Assembly: GCA_003864495.1 (NCBI GenBank)
Contig: ML133366.1
Span: forward strand, 1,402,871-1,466,870
Length of the DNA stretch: 64,000 nt
Origin: Nemopilema nomurai
Taxonomy: Eukaryota; Cnidaria; Scyphozoa; Rhizostomeae; Rhizostomatidae
Direction: 5' to 3'
Shown here: one piece after another, positions 10,516 through 20,539 of the stretch
Position numbering within the stretch: the stretch's first letter is position 1
Layout of the letters: the number at the start of each line of letters is the position of its first letter
Made by a program: the position numbers and the translations under genes
The notes under the pieces: model-generated
Database searches by the model: none
Told to the model about the DNA's origin: nothing
Seen by the model: the letters and a program-made list of their open reading frames with translations, nothing else

Positions 10516-12929
10516 CAGACCTGCCAACCTCCCAAGTTTAAAAACCTGGACATTTGAAATTTTTCTTTATTAAAACCTGGAGATTTTGCTAAAAACCTGA
10601 AGATTTGCGTCGCGAACTTTTTCACTAAAACTAGCAAGATTTATCCATACACTGATTGCTGCTACTGTAAAACTGTATCCTGTATACTATAACTTGAACA
10701 TTTTTCACACACATTTTTTGTTATAGTTCAAAGTTGCTTTTTTCGCATTCTTCAAAACTTCTTCTTCTGGTTGCCATTTATAACAGGGAACCACTGATTC
10801 TTGGAATCTGGACTTCATTGCCAAGATACTCGACAGAGTGCCATCCAACTTCAATGAAGAACGGCTGTCAGTTTTATTTTTTCTCACAATACTAAACAAT
10901 CTCTCCTCTTCAGCATTGCTATGAGGGAGAACCAAAATGATTTCAGCAACTTTAAAAAGATGAGAAAATCTTGGAACATTTGTCCCTGGGATCTTTAGAT
11001 TGGCAATATGCAATGGAACACCGTCGGAACTCCTTCCTCCTCACCATCAATGACTTTAGCCTCTTCCCAAGCTTTTGCTTCAATATCAGTATCCATTAAT
11101 GTTTGATAATCAAGAAACTAATCGTACACTATCTCAACGGATGTATCAGACAGCAAATCATGGTAGCGGTCCAAAAAGTATCCCACGTTGTTCCAGTTGC
11201 TTTTTATTCTGTTGGGAACATCAATCCATTTTGCATTGGCAAGTAGCTCATTAGTCAATGGAAACTTCTGCAAGTACACTAGGGCGTGTTGAAAATAGCA
11301 ATGAGCAGCATCAAGCACTTTATCAAAATCTGACTCTGAAATGTCACCATTATTAAGGAGAGCAGTAAGATTGGCCTTTGTCATCCAACCAAGAGATATT
11401 TGCTCAGTTGGCTTTAAAATAGCATCATCATTCAGGTCAATGTCTACAACTGCAGTATCTCTTAAGATGTTCGGCAAAACAATGTGAGATGCTAACTTTT
11501 TGCCTAAATTTTTCATTGCATCTTGCAAGATATGGATGGTTGGTTCTTCTCTTTGTAGTAGTTTATTAAAATTTGTGAACAGCTGGATAGAGGCACTATG
11601 GAATTGTAACACTGTCTCAAACAGCGGGTTGGAAAAGGCATTATGCAATCTTTGACAGCGTTCACCAGCAAAATGTTCAGACTGAAAGTAGGACCTCAGA
11701 CTGGGCAGCTCTTTAGAACTCTGTCAACACATCTCTCTAATGATAGCCATTGGCATTCCTGGAAGAACTTTTGGTATTCCTGGTCACAAAATTCAAAGTA
11801 TTCAGACAGTTTACCTTTGCGCTTTTATCAATTATTTCAATGTTTATACCAGAGAGTTCAGTGAAAGCATCGTCTGCTTCACTAGCAACCAAATGGGCAA
11901 GGTGACAAGGACAGCCAGCAATAAAAATGCTTGGATTTTGATCTTTGCAGTGAGAAGCAATTGAATTTCCGATACCAATCATTGCATTTGTGTTATCCAC
12001 ACTAAGACTCACTGTGTGAGACCAAGGAATCGAATCGGCATCAAATTTGATTTAATGGAATCAAACATAGCATAAGCTTTACTGCAATCTTCACCGGAGG
12101 TAGTGCAAATGTCATAGAAATGACTGGTGATTGTCTTAGATCTTTTGACATCAAAGATACGGATTGTAACAGGGTTAATTTTGAGCAGTCCTGTGTCATT
12201 TGATCCATCAGTGCCCAAAGAAAAAGGATAAGACTGACAGTGTTGTACAAGAGCTGAATGACAAAAAGGGTCCATGGCAACATTAAAGATCGCAGAAGTT
12301 TTGGTCCTTGCTGAAGAATATTTTGAAGCAATTTGGCCATCAGGAAATATTGATCTAAACAATGGACCCAGATGATCAGCAGTCGCAATTGGTAGGTTGT
12401 GTTGTACAAGAAAGTTTGTTACCATGACCTCAGCTTTCAAAGTTTTCTTCTCGAGTGATGACTCTCCAGATTTCGAAAACGCGGCATATGAATTCAAAGA
12501 GGTTTGGTGCTTCATTCTTTTGACATTGTTTTTATGCACTTCTCTTTCACAGTGGTCCTTGACATCTTTTACACCCTGGTGACTGCAAGATATATCTTTC
12601 TTGCAAGGAATACAGCGGAACTTTCCCTTGCCATTGGCTGCTGTAACAGGATATTGCTTGAACCAGTCAGGATTGTAAGATGCTGAATACTTTGCTGCAC
12701 CATCATATTTCCTTGTTTTTTTGCGTGAGCAGTGTTACCAGAGTCGTTGTCTAGCTCTAGGACGGAATTTGTTCGTTTGGCAGCCATTTTATCATAGAAA
12801 TAATATGAATCTCGTTTACATGCAAACATAGGAGCGGGAAGTCAGCAGCACTGTCATGTTTCGTGTGAACGTGAGATTGAGGCCAAAACCGTGAGACACA
12901 CCGCAAAACCGTGAGAGTTGGCAGGTCTG
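10516..12929. mobile_element. hAT DNA transposon inside the MULE exon
   Basis: Terminal inverted repeats are CAGACCTGCCAAC at 10516 and GTTGGCAGGTCTG ending at 12929, perfect over 13 bp. Subterminal motifs repeat on each side: AAAACCTGGAGATTT-like units on the left and AAACCGTGAGA units on the right. The 2414-bp element carries one minus-strand transposase gene. The flanks CTAGTT (left) and CAAGTT (right) could be a mutated part of the target duplication; a clean 8-bp duplication, as hAT normally leaves, is not visible. Removing it restores the MULE frame from VVKTNT to QVVGSFEIQDEI, as seen uninterrupted in copy B. Confidence 0.8.
10708..12787 (-). pseudogene. hAT transposase (BED-type finger to dimerisation domain)
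   Basis: ATG at 12787 begins MAAKRTNSVLELDNDSG. After a one-base shift in an A-run near 12720 comes NPDWFKQYPVTAANGKGKFR with a BED-like finger: CIPC, then DHCEREVH (12690-12540). DUF4371-like sequence follows: FSLGTDGSNDTGLLKINPVT and YDICTTSGEDCSKAYAMFD, then SLSVDNTNAMIGIGNSIASH and FIAGCPCHLAHLVA. Downstream are NPLFETVLQFHSASIQLFTN and, near the end, VAEIILVLPHSNAEEERLFS with LKLDGTLSSILAMK, the classic hAT C-terminal dimerisation motif. Frame breaks occur near 12720, about 12010-12030, 11735 and 11120-11010, so it is non-autonomous now. Confidence 0.8.
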
Positions 12930-14107
12930 CAAGTTGTTGGGTCATTTGAAATTCAAGATGAAATTGAAGAGTCAATTGCAGAGGCCTTGCGAATAATTGT
13001 TGGATGGTGTCCAGAATGGAAGTCAAAATACTTTATGGTTGACAAGAGTGATGCTGAGATTAATGCAATTTCTTCTACTTTCAGTGGTATGTTATATACA
13101 TTCATTTAATTCTTGAAGTATTTTTTAATCTTCTATATAGTGAATTTGTGACAGTTTTTCATATCTTGTGAACACGACAACTTAGAGGCTAAAGTTAAAA
13201 AATCTTGACTTGTTGGCCCTTAGGAAATCTTGCAGATATTACTCCTGGAAGAGATTTTCCCCATAACAAGTGTCTTTAACTTGCATAGATAAAGCAGATT
13301 AGTTTGCCTTTTTTAAGGTCAGTGTGCTCTAAATTGTGTACAAAACATTCCTTACTTAAATTAAAGTTTGTATGATTATTTTCTTGTCAGAATGCCGAAT
13401 TTATTTATGCGATTTACATCGCGAGCAGGCTTGGGAAAGATGGCTTTCTTTAACAGAACACAGAGCTCGAGAAGAGATTCATTGCAGAATTAGGCGAATA
13501 GCTGTTGCATCTACGCAAAAGTATCAACAGGCCGTGAAGGATTTAAAGGGGAGTGATGTGTGGAGAAACAACATCAAACTTCAAAAATGGTTTGGGAATA
13601 CTTGGCTACCAGATTACAAGGTGTGCAAATTTTAGTTCTTTTTTGTTAATGCGTGTGTTTTGACAGTGCATCAGCAGTTTATTTAAGAGCTTACTGTTGC
13701 ACTGTGCAAACACATACAGACCTTGTATACAGGTACTTACGTATTAAAAGCAAAGCCCACGTCAATTTCATTTTGTTGCTCTATATTGGACACTTATGCT
13801 CCATCGATGAGATCTGAATGTGATGCTTCACTGCACCCAAAGCAAAGGTTTTTGGGGAAAGGGGAAAACTATTTGGCTTGAAGCTATTATTTACAAATAT
13901 TATGCGATAATTATTCTAATATGTTTCATAGAAATGGGTATGTGCTTTCCGTGACAAAACTTTTAACGTTGCTGTAGAGACAAATAATGCAGTTGAAAGA
14001 CAGAGCACAAAGTTGAAGCATGGGTACTTGAAGGACTACAAAGATACATCTTTCAGTGGATTAATCACTGTCTTGATTGAACAGTACTTGCCTGAAAAAT
14101 ATGAAAA
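12930..14107 (+). pseudogene. MULE copy A, catalytic-domain exons after the hAT
   Basis: The split exon resumes as VVGSFEIQDEIEESIAEALR and YFMVDKSDAEINAI, with the second catalytic Asp, ending near 13086 at GTG|GTATGT. The exon at 13391-13620 reads CRIYLCDLHREQAWERWLSL, the conserved MULE CxxHxxxAW-like box and likely third acidic position, and ends AAG|GTGTGC. The exon at 13932-14107 reads WVCAFRDKTFNVAVETNNAV and GLITVLIEQYLPEKYEK and has exactly the same 176-nt length as the copy B exon (38396-38571). Introns between them carry no other feature that I can see. These three exons are free of stops in the expected frame. Confidence 0.8.
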
Positions 14108-14320
14108 GTAGGTATTAAACTCCTTCTAAGTTCCTGTAGATTGTTAAAATATAATTTTTTTCTGCTTTGTTCTGACTTCCAAGTTTTACGTGTGACGCTG
14201 CTGTATATAAATAAGACATTGAAAAAAATCACTTTTATTTAAAATAATTCATCTTGGTGAAAATTATTTGTTCCTTTAGTTATATTTGAAATTGTATTAA
14301 GAAATGCCTATTTTTATTAG

Positions 14321-14957
14321 GTACATCAAGGCAAACAACAAAATCACTGGAAAGCATCGCAAATACAATGCATTGATTCCAGACTATCTGAAGCACAGAC
14401 CACGCAACTTCACCACACATTGCCTTCTATAACGATGTCGTTTCTTTGGATACAGTATCTGGTCTTTTCCACGTCAAAAGCCAAATTTCCCCAGAATGGC
14501 ACACTGTTAGCTTTGGTGATTCTAAATGCATGCCCAAATGCTCGTGTCTAGATTGGCAGTCTTCGTTTATGCCATGCAAACACTTTTTTGCGGTCATGAG
14601 ATTATACCCTGAATGGTCCTGGCAAAAGCTACAAAGCAAGTACATCAATTCACCATTCTTCACAACAGATATTGATCTTTATGTGAAGCAGTTCAATGGA
14701 ATACCCCAAGAAATTATTTGTGGTGAAGCAATGGAAAATAGCCTGAATACTTGTAACGAAACTGCCCACCCATTACCCAAGGCTGTCTATCCAAAGAGAA
14801 ATAAAGCTACTGCTTGTAGAGAATTAATTGGAGAAATTAAATCTTTAACTTGCTTGGTCGACGATGATGATGCTATGTCTAAATTGTTAGCCTTTAGAGG
14901 CCATGCAGAACAAGAGGAAGGACTTGAACTTGAAAAAGTTTCAAAAAAGTTTGTATA
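14321..14957 (+). pseudogene. MULE copy A, SWIM-finger exon (truncated)
   Basis: The acceptor TTTTTATTAG precedes YIKANNKITGKHRKYNALIP. After HCLL a TAA and a short deletion relative to copy B remove about ten codons. The frame resumes at VVSLDTVSGLFHVKSQ and carries a SWIM finger, CSCLDWQSSFMPCKHFFAVM (CxC...CxH). Similarity to copy B stops after LELEKVSKK at about 14955. Copy B continues for about 360 residues with a C48-type peptidase and PHD finger, so the 3' part of copy A is lost at this breakpoint. The sequence beyond it (FVYPLVQWVIQ) is unrelated. Confidence 0.75.
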
Positions 14958-15084
14958 CCCTTTAGTGCAGTGGGTGATACAATGCACAGTGCAAATTGTG
15001 ATAAAAGCATGAAATTTGGCAGACATAGACACTTTGTCACGCTGAAAATTGGACCCATCTTGAAAATTGTCTCCATCCCCTTTT

Positions 15085-15440
15085 TTAGACAGGGGTTCTC
15101 GTGCCCAGTCCCCTTAAGAAGATTCAACGTTTATCTATCGTCCAGAAACACATAGCAACAGGAAATCTGGTAGGTACAGATAATTTCATGTGCAGAAAAC
15201 GATTAAAATTTGAAAAATTTTCAAACATGCCCCCTGTTCTATTTTGAGAAAAGGGGTACTAGTGCCCAGTCCCCATTCATGGATTTTTTTACTCTTTAAT
15301 GGAAAGGATATTAACTTGAGACATGGTAAAGAGAGGCGCAATATTATTTAGTGAATAAGATCCAAGTGTACTAATTCTGAAGCATGGCCCCAATGCATAG
15401 GAGTACTAGTGCCAAGTTCCTTTTTACGTTTACCACTCTA
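15085..15440. repeat. Degenerate tandem repeat, period about 155 bp
   Basis: The motif (G/T)ACTAGTGCCCAGTCCCC or a close variant occurs at about 15095, 15257 and 15403, each followed by a similar downstream stretch that ends in GATATTA-type sequence in units two and three. A related core, CAGTACTAGTGCCCAGACTC, occurs in the 20-bp tandem array at 63141-63240. Confidence 0.5.
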
Positions 15441-15639
15441 TTGATCGTACGAAAAAGATATTAGAAAAAAGGTGAATACAGACAATTCAATACTATAAAA
15501 TAGATGTAAGTAGAAAAATTCTTAAATTCACCCAATAAATGCTTTAGGTGCGTTGGAGCATAAAGTCCAAATTAAATCAGGAGAGCAGCCTCGTTCTGGA
15601 TTTAGGCCTAAATTAATCATCCTTGCTTTCAGTTCTTGT

Positions 15640-17290
15640 CAGGATGATTTTAGCTTTGAAATATGAGTAAGAAAACTTTCACCACCGTTAGAAACCTTAA
15701 TTGGAAAGAAGACCAGGTAGAAAGAGCACAATTTACTTGAAGTTCATGCATAATTTGTCAGAAGGATTCTGCAGAGTCTTTGTCCAATCCCAGAAATAAT
15801 CAAGAAAGAAGTCAGACAGTGGAGCCGGATATCAAAGCATATGTGAAGATCTGCTCCAGTTTTATGAGCTAGGTGGGCTGCCAAGATCTGTATGAATTGA
15901 AGAATTTGATGAAGGTGATGGCATACAAGCGACATTTGAACGTCAAAATGCAAGGTGGCATAAATCATGTAGAAACAAATATAATTCAATGAAACTGGAG
16001 CGCCTAAAGAGCAAGAAAAGGGAAAGCGAAGATGTCAACAAGTCTCAGAATGATGTACAGGAGAAAGTGACAAGGTCATCTGTTGAAGTGCACAAAGGTC
16101 AAATACAACCTTATATTTGCTTTTTTTGTAATAGGTTTGTTGGGAAGACGTTGCACCAAGTCTCTACATTTCAAGTGGACAGGCGTGTGAGAGATGTAAC
16201 TTTGTTTTAAAATGATAAAGAGCTACTCGCAAAACTTAGTGCCATGGAGATATGATTGCCACGGAAGCAAAATATCATTCACAATGCCTTGCTAATCTGT
16301 ACGACAGAGAAAGAGCTGCAAGAAGCAATGTGTCTTGGAGCGATCAAAATGATACAGTAGATACATCACCAGAATCTAAAGCACTATCAGAGCTTGTGGC
16401 AATTATTGAAGATCGATGCATGTATGATGAAGGAATAACCTCATTCTTCGTATTGTCAGAACTAGTCAAAATATACACCGCTCGTGTGAAGGAACTTGGT
16501 GGTAACATCAGTGGACATTCATTCTACAAGATTGAAAGAAAGTCTTTTAAAACACTTGCCATATCTTGGAGCCTCTACAAGCAACAATGGAAGCAAGATC
16601 ATTTTGGGCCAACTGACAAGATAGGTGATGCTATTTCTGAAGGCTGTTCTCATGACGATGAAGATGATGCAATACATATTGCAAGAGCTGTCCAAATCAT
16701 TCGCAAAAAGATTTTTGCCAAAATTCCCCCTTTCGATGGGACATTTCAAGGAATGTCAGAAGTAGAGACTGTGCCGAAATTATCAGTTCTTTTGCTAGAA
16801 ATGCTTATGGAAGGCCCAAAGGTGACAGATAGGACTTCAGAAAATGACCAACAACATTCAGTTGCATTTAATTTAGCACAATTGATAAAGTACAACAGCA
16901 CAAAACGGATGCGAAGTAGCAAAGCAGAATATCGACGCCATTCAAGAGCACAAGAAACCCCATTCCCTATATATTTGGGATTGAAAATGCACGCACAAAC
17001 TCGAAAACGTTAACTAATTGATATCTCATGAGTCTGGACTGTCTATATCATATGATCGAGTTTTAAGTATCTCAACTGACGACAACAAGATTTGTGACAC
17101 TTACCACAAAAACGGCGTTTGTTCGACTTCTTGTCAGACTTATATACTTGTAGATTTATGTAAGACTTTTCTACATCAGAATTATTGCGTAATGTCCTGG
17201 TACAAATATTCATATACCTCACCCTCCGTAAAGTTTGCAAATTTTGTCTTTCGAATATGTGTAGCAATAGATGTTTGTTTGCAGTGAAAC
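15640..17290 (+). pseudogene. N-terminal half of a GCDTTS-family repeat ORF
   Basis: Function unknown. From about 15900 the frame reads FDEGDGIQATFERQNARWHK, SCRNKYNSMKLERLKSKKR and CFFCNRFVGKTLHQVST (a CxxC-type pair). After a stop near 16208 and a shift comes the longest open part, 16252-17013: IATEAKYHSQCLANLYDRER, then DDAIHIARAVQIIRKKIFAK, FNLAQLIKYNST and RRHSRAQETPFPIYLGLKMH. A further stop and shift give SGLSISYDRVLSISTDDNK near 17035. This order is what I recall of the first half of the same family whose second half carries GCDTTS (550-1315, opposite strand). No promoter or intron was assigned. Confidence 0.55.
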
Positions 17291-19240
17291 AGTTGTTAAA
17301 CAGGCAACTTTACTCTGGGTATCAGTCGTAAGTGGTCCATTACACGGCTATTCATCAACATAATTATCTTTGTAGGACATTGCATACCGGCCATCAATTG
17401 GCGCCATCAAATATTTGACGGCAAAGGCGTTCAGATTAAAAAGGGATGAGAAATTTTTTTCATCAATGACGAAGGTCATAGAGTCAGGGGTATAAGGAAA
17501 CTATGGGATCGCCATTCCGCCTTTCAGGCTATTTATTTGTTTAAGATTTCAATGGCTGTTAGAAGATCTTTTTTTCATCTATGAATTCATTCATAGCAAA
17601 TCTATTCTTTAAACACATATCAGATTATCAGCTTGGCAGATCATTTTTCGTAGGCAATTTGAAATTTCAATGACCATTTTTTCACCTTTATTTACCACCT
17701 GCCTTCGTTCAAATGACTTATATAATCTTTTTTATTGTAGACCAGGAGACACGGTCAGAATAATATTGGTGCAACAAAAAAATAAAAGAAAAAAAGAAAC
17801 AAAGCAAGGCACCAACAATAAAATCGCAGGCAAAGTTGTTAACATTTACTACTATTAATGTTTTACGTTTTATTTTTTATATAAATATAACTTTTTAATC
17901 TTTAGTAGTTTTAATTAATATAGTTTAATTACATAACAGTTGGAGGTTTGACTCTCTCATTCCTTAGCACCGTTTTATAAATCCGGTTCAAAATTTTCAT
18001 ATATATTCTTGAAAAAACCAGGTGGCTTAAGTTTAAAAAAAAATTTCCCTTACCTCAAAAACACTTTTTAAACACTTTTTATTCAAATCTCAAAAACACT
18101 TTTTAAACAATGGAAAAGATTTGAAACTTTCAAACAAATGTTTACCAGCATTAACCTTCGGAGTACCTGTCTTCCAGATGACATGAAACAAGTAGGCAAT
18201 CAGAGCAACATTAAATGAAACAACAAGCATACTCGTGAAAGGGGCTTTTAATGTTATTTGCTTTAGCTAGGCATCTTTTGTTTGATAAGCAACAAATAGA
18301 ACATCTATAAACAATGCCCCAGTGCAAAACAAAAAACATTCACCATCTACATAAATCAAGTATTATGCCAAAAATGCCAGGGAAGATCTATCCCAATTTT
18401 CAAACAAAAGAAAAATGAAAAAAAATCGTCAATAGAGTTATGAACATAAATGGAGGACCAATTTTAAAGTTTGTGCGTGAAAAATTAAATCAAAGACTCC
18501 CGTATAAAATTCTGGCCTACTTGATTTCAAATAAGCATAATCTGTCAAATTTCAGAATTCGACTATTCAAGCCACCCCTAGAAGTATCAATTACAAGCAA
18601 ATATGACATCTATCATCATGATCATCATCAATTTAATTAAACATTAAACAACTGCGTTATAAGGTCTTATGGTATACCCACATACTAAGTTGAACAACGT
18701 CACGAGACAATAAAGATGGCAATGCAAAATGTCCAGCACAAAAACATAATGCACATACAAAGCAAATCCCATGGACTTTAGTTAACTCTTTTAATGGAAA
18801 AACCAAAAGAATAAAATTCGTTTTGAAACAAACAAACCATAACTATTGTATTTTCAAATAATAAGTAATGTTTTGTCACACAATTGTTTCAAGATAATAG
18901 TTTGCTGACTCAACTGTTTCAAGATAATAGAAGGGTCCATAAATGGTCCCTCAAACAAATGCCCATTGCACGGGCTCAACAGCCTCGGTTAGAAGCGAAG
19001 TTTGACGTCATACATAGCCGTCCCAAAAAGTAACAGCCTCAAATTGAAGCCAAGAATACCATCTCACGTGAACTTAACTTCAAAGCTGCAGACACCTCAA
19101 ACAGTGGTAGTGTCAAAATTCGTTTGAAATAACCCGCCCCCATCCTATGCGTGTTTCCTTCATGCCTCGCTGCCAACACAAAGCTTCCGACTTTAGTGTT
19201 GTTTTTGAAATTCACATATACCTGCCAACCGTTCCCACAA
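17291..19240. other. No gene recognised; AT-rich with short repeats
   Basis: Small open frames show no motif. Local repeats include AAAACACTTTTTAAAC twice near 18058-18106, a CAACTGTTTCAAGATAATAG or AATTGTTTCAAGATAATAG duplication at 18880-18930, and an A-rich tract at 17775-17800. No element ends were found. Confidence 0.5.
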
Positions 19241-19261
19241 ACACGAATCTACAGGTATCAC

Positions 19262-20024
19262 ATGACTAGGTACTCTTTAAAAAGTCGCATCCCAATACGA
19301 CGAGACAGACTAACACAAATATTACACGGCGCGTGGACACCTGGTAAGTATCAGTTCTTCACTTTTTAAGGACTTGCACTAAAGTTACTACCAAATTTTA
19401 TAAGTTGCGATACCTAATAGTGTCGATTTTCTACACTTTCTGGGCATGCATTTCATCCATCATCTTTACAATTACAACGGCAAACGTTAAACCTTGACCT
19501 TACTGTCCGCTTCTGTTTACAGATAGCCAACGTTTCAACAACATAAAACTATTTGCGTAAGTATTGTCATTTCTTTTTAATTTATTCCTCCACAAATCCT
19601 TCAACTCTCCACAAATTTTCAAATGTTAACAACTACCCAGTTTTGAAGAAATGAATTGCACAGTGAAATTTTAAGAGCAAGCCAAAGAACGAACGCAACC
19701 TTTTCAACCCGTGGACAATTTTTAATCCCTTTAATTTTATTCCAATGTGAAATTGTAAAAGAAGTCAACCTGCACACATATCACCGCACACCGCTTTTTT
19801 CCAATGTTGTAATTTAAAAATTTCGTACAATTACTTAGCTATATGTTCCTCCTAATAGAAAGGACGAGCAAACTTTGAAGAGATTACAGCAACTGGAGCA
19901 ATATGCGGCAAACACAAGCGCCAAATTGCTGCGCATACATAGGACGCTAGAAGCCGCAGAATGCCGATTAATGGCCATTCAAAAAGAAATAGGGGAAATG
20001 GATGGCGAGTCATTTTTTCGTTGA
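19262..20024 (+). CDS. Small three-exon coiled-coil protein, 3' end in a repeat block
   Basis: Not recognised. Three exons join in perfect phase: 19262-19343 (ends CCTG|GTAAGT), 19523-19556 (34 nt, between TTACAG and GTAAGT) and 19859-20024 (after TAATAG). The peptide begins MTRYSLKSRIPIRRDRLTQI, crosses the junctions as TPGDSQRFNNIKLFAKDEQT, and continues LKRLQQLEQYAANTSAKLLR and TLEAAECRLMAIQKEIGEM, a strongly helical, heptad-like stretch, before GESFFR and a stop. The last codons (from GGATGG at about 19999) belong to the dispersed T-block repeat, so the native C-terminus has probably been replaced. The start ATG is the first in frame, but an upstream exon is possible. The matching phases make chance unlikely; the function is unknown. 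Confidence 0.5.
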
Positions 20025-20205
20025 CAACTTTCGTTTCAAGTGTCCCGTGGCGGGTTGTGGGTGACGTCATTTGCCTTCTCAATGCGAGGCTCTTGTCCTG
20101 CCGAGACTAACATGTCTACTTTGTTTATGGGGTAGTTTTAAGGGGCAATTCTACTTCCACAGAAGAGGTTTAGCCCATGCAGGGTTTAGGGGTCTTCTGC
20201 ATATA
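20001..20205 (+). repeat. T-block repeat, inverted relative to LCR copies
   Basis: This stretch (starting GATGGCGAGTCATTTTTTCG, through GGGGTAGTTTTAAGGGGCAA to GTCTTCTG) is the reverse complement of 22515-22745, with scattered differences. It forms an inverted pair about 2.3 kb apart around LCR copy I. Partial copies occur at 25940-26010 and 35215-35312. Confidence 0.7.
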
Positions 20206-20239
20206 CTAAAATGCCTATTAATCATGAGGCAGCACTTCT

Positions 20240-20350
20240 TTGATGTCCCGTCGGAACCTTCGATCCGGGAGTCCTTCTAAATTCAACAAGAAAGCATCGA
20301 AAGCGGCTGCACCCAGCTTCGAAATTCCACTTCCCAAGTCTTCCCAGATG
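20240..20350 (+). other. Short basic open stretch, unassigned
   Basis: An ATG-initiated frame reads MMSRRNLRSGSPSKFNKKAS and then KSSQM before a possible CAGATG|GTTTTT donor. It is basic and Ser-rich. It is not shared with the other LCR copies, and no function can be assigned. Confidence 0.2.
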
Positions 20351-20539
20351 GTTTTTGTTTTACAAGGCGTGTTTTTCCTTTGCCATGATCATCGATTTTT
20401 GTCTGAAAAGTCAGTTTTTCTCCGAGGTTAGTGGTTTTTTTTCCCAAAATTTTCTATATTTTTAGTGGACATTGCCACTTTTCTGAGCACTGTTCAGCAG
20501 TCGCCCTGCTTCTCCGAGCTAAATTTGTGTAGATGATTT

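Larger units (their letters stand above)
3302..14957 (+). mobile_element. MULE (Mutator-like) transposon copy A, interrupted by ISL2EU and hAT
   Basis: A plus-strand series of exon remnants matches, exon for exon, the minus-strand copy B at 36246-39884. The leader 3302-3424 resembles 35313-35435 (shared GTCATA, TATTTGGTGCTC and TATTCATG blocks). Exons seen: 3425-3572, about 3801-3890, 3981-4161, 9038-9162, 9431-about 9570, 9963-10504 joined to 12930-13086 once the hAT is removed, 13391-13620, 13932-14107 and 14321-14957. The ISL2EU at 4413-8862 lies in the intron after 4161, and the hAT at 10516-12929 split the exon with the first catalytic Asp. The element ends inside the terminal exon and lacks the C48 and PHD parts that copy B retains. 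Confidence 0.8.
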
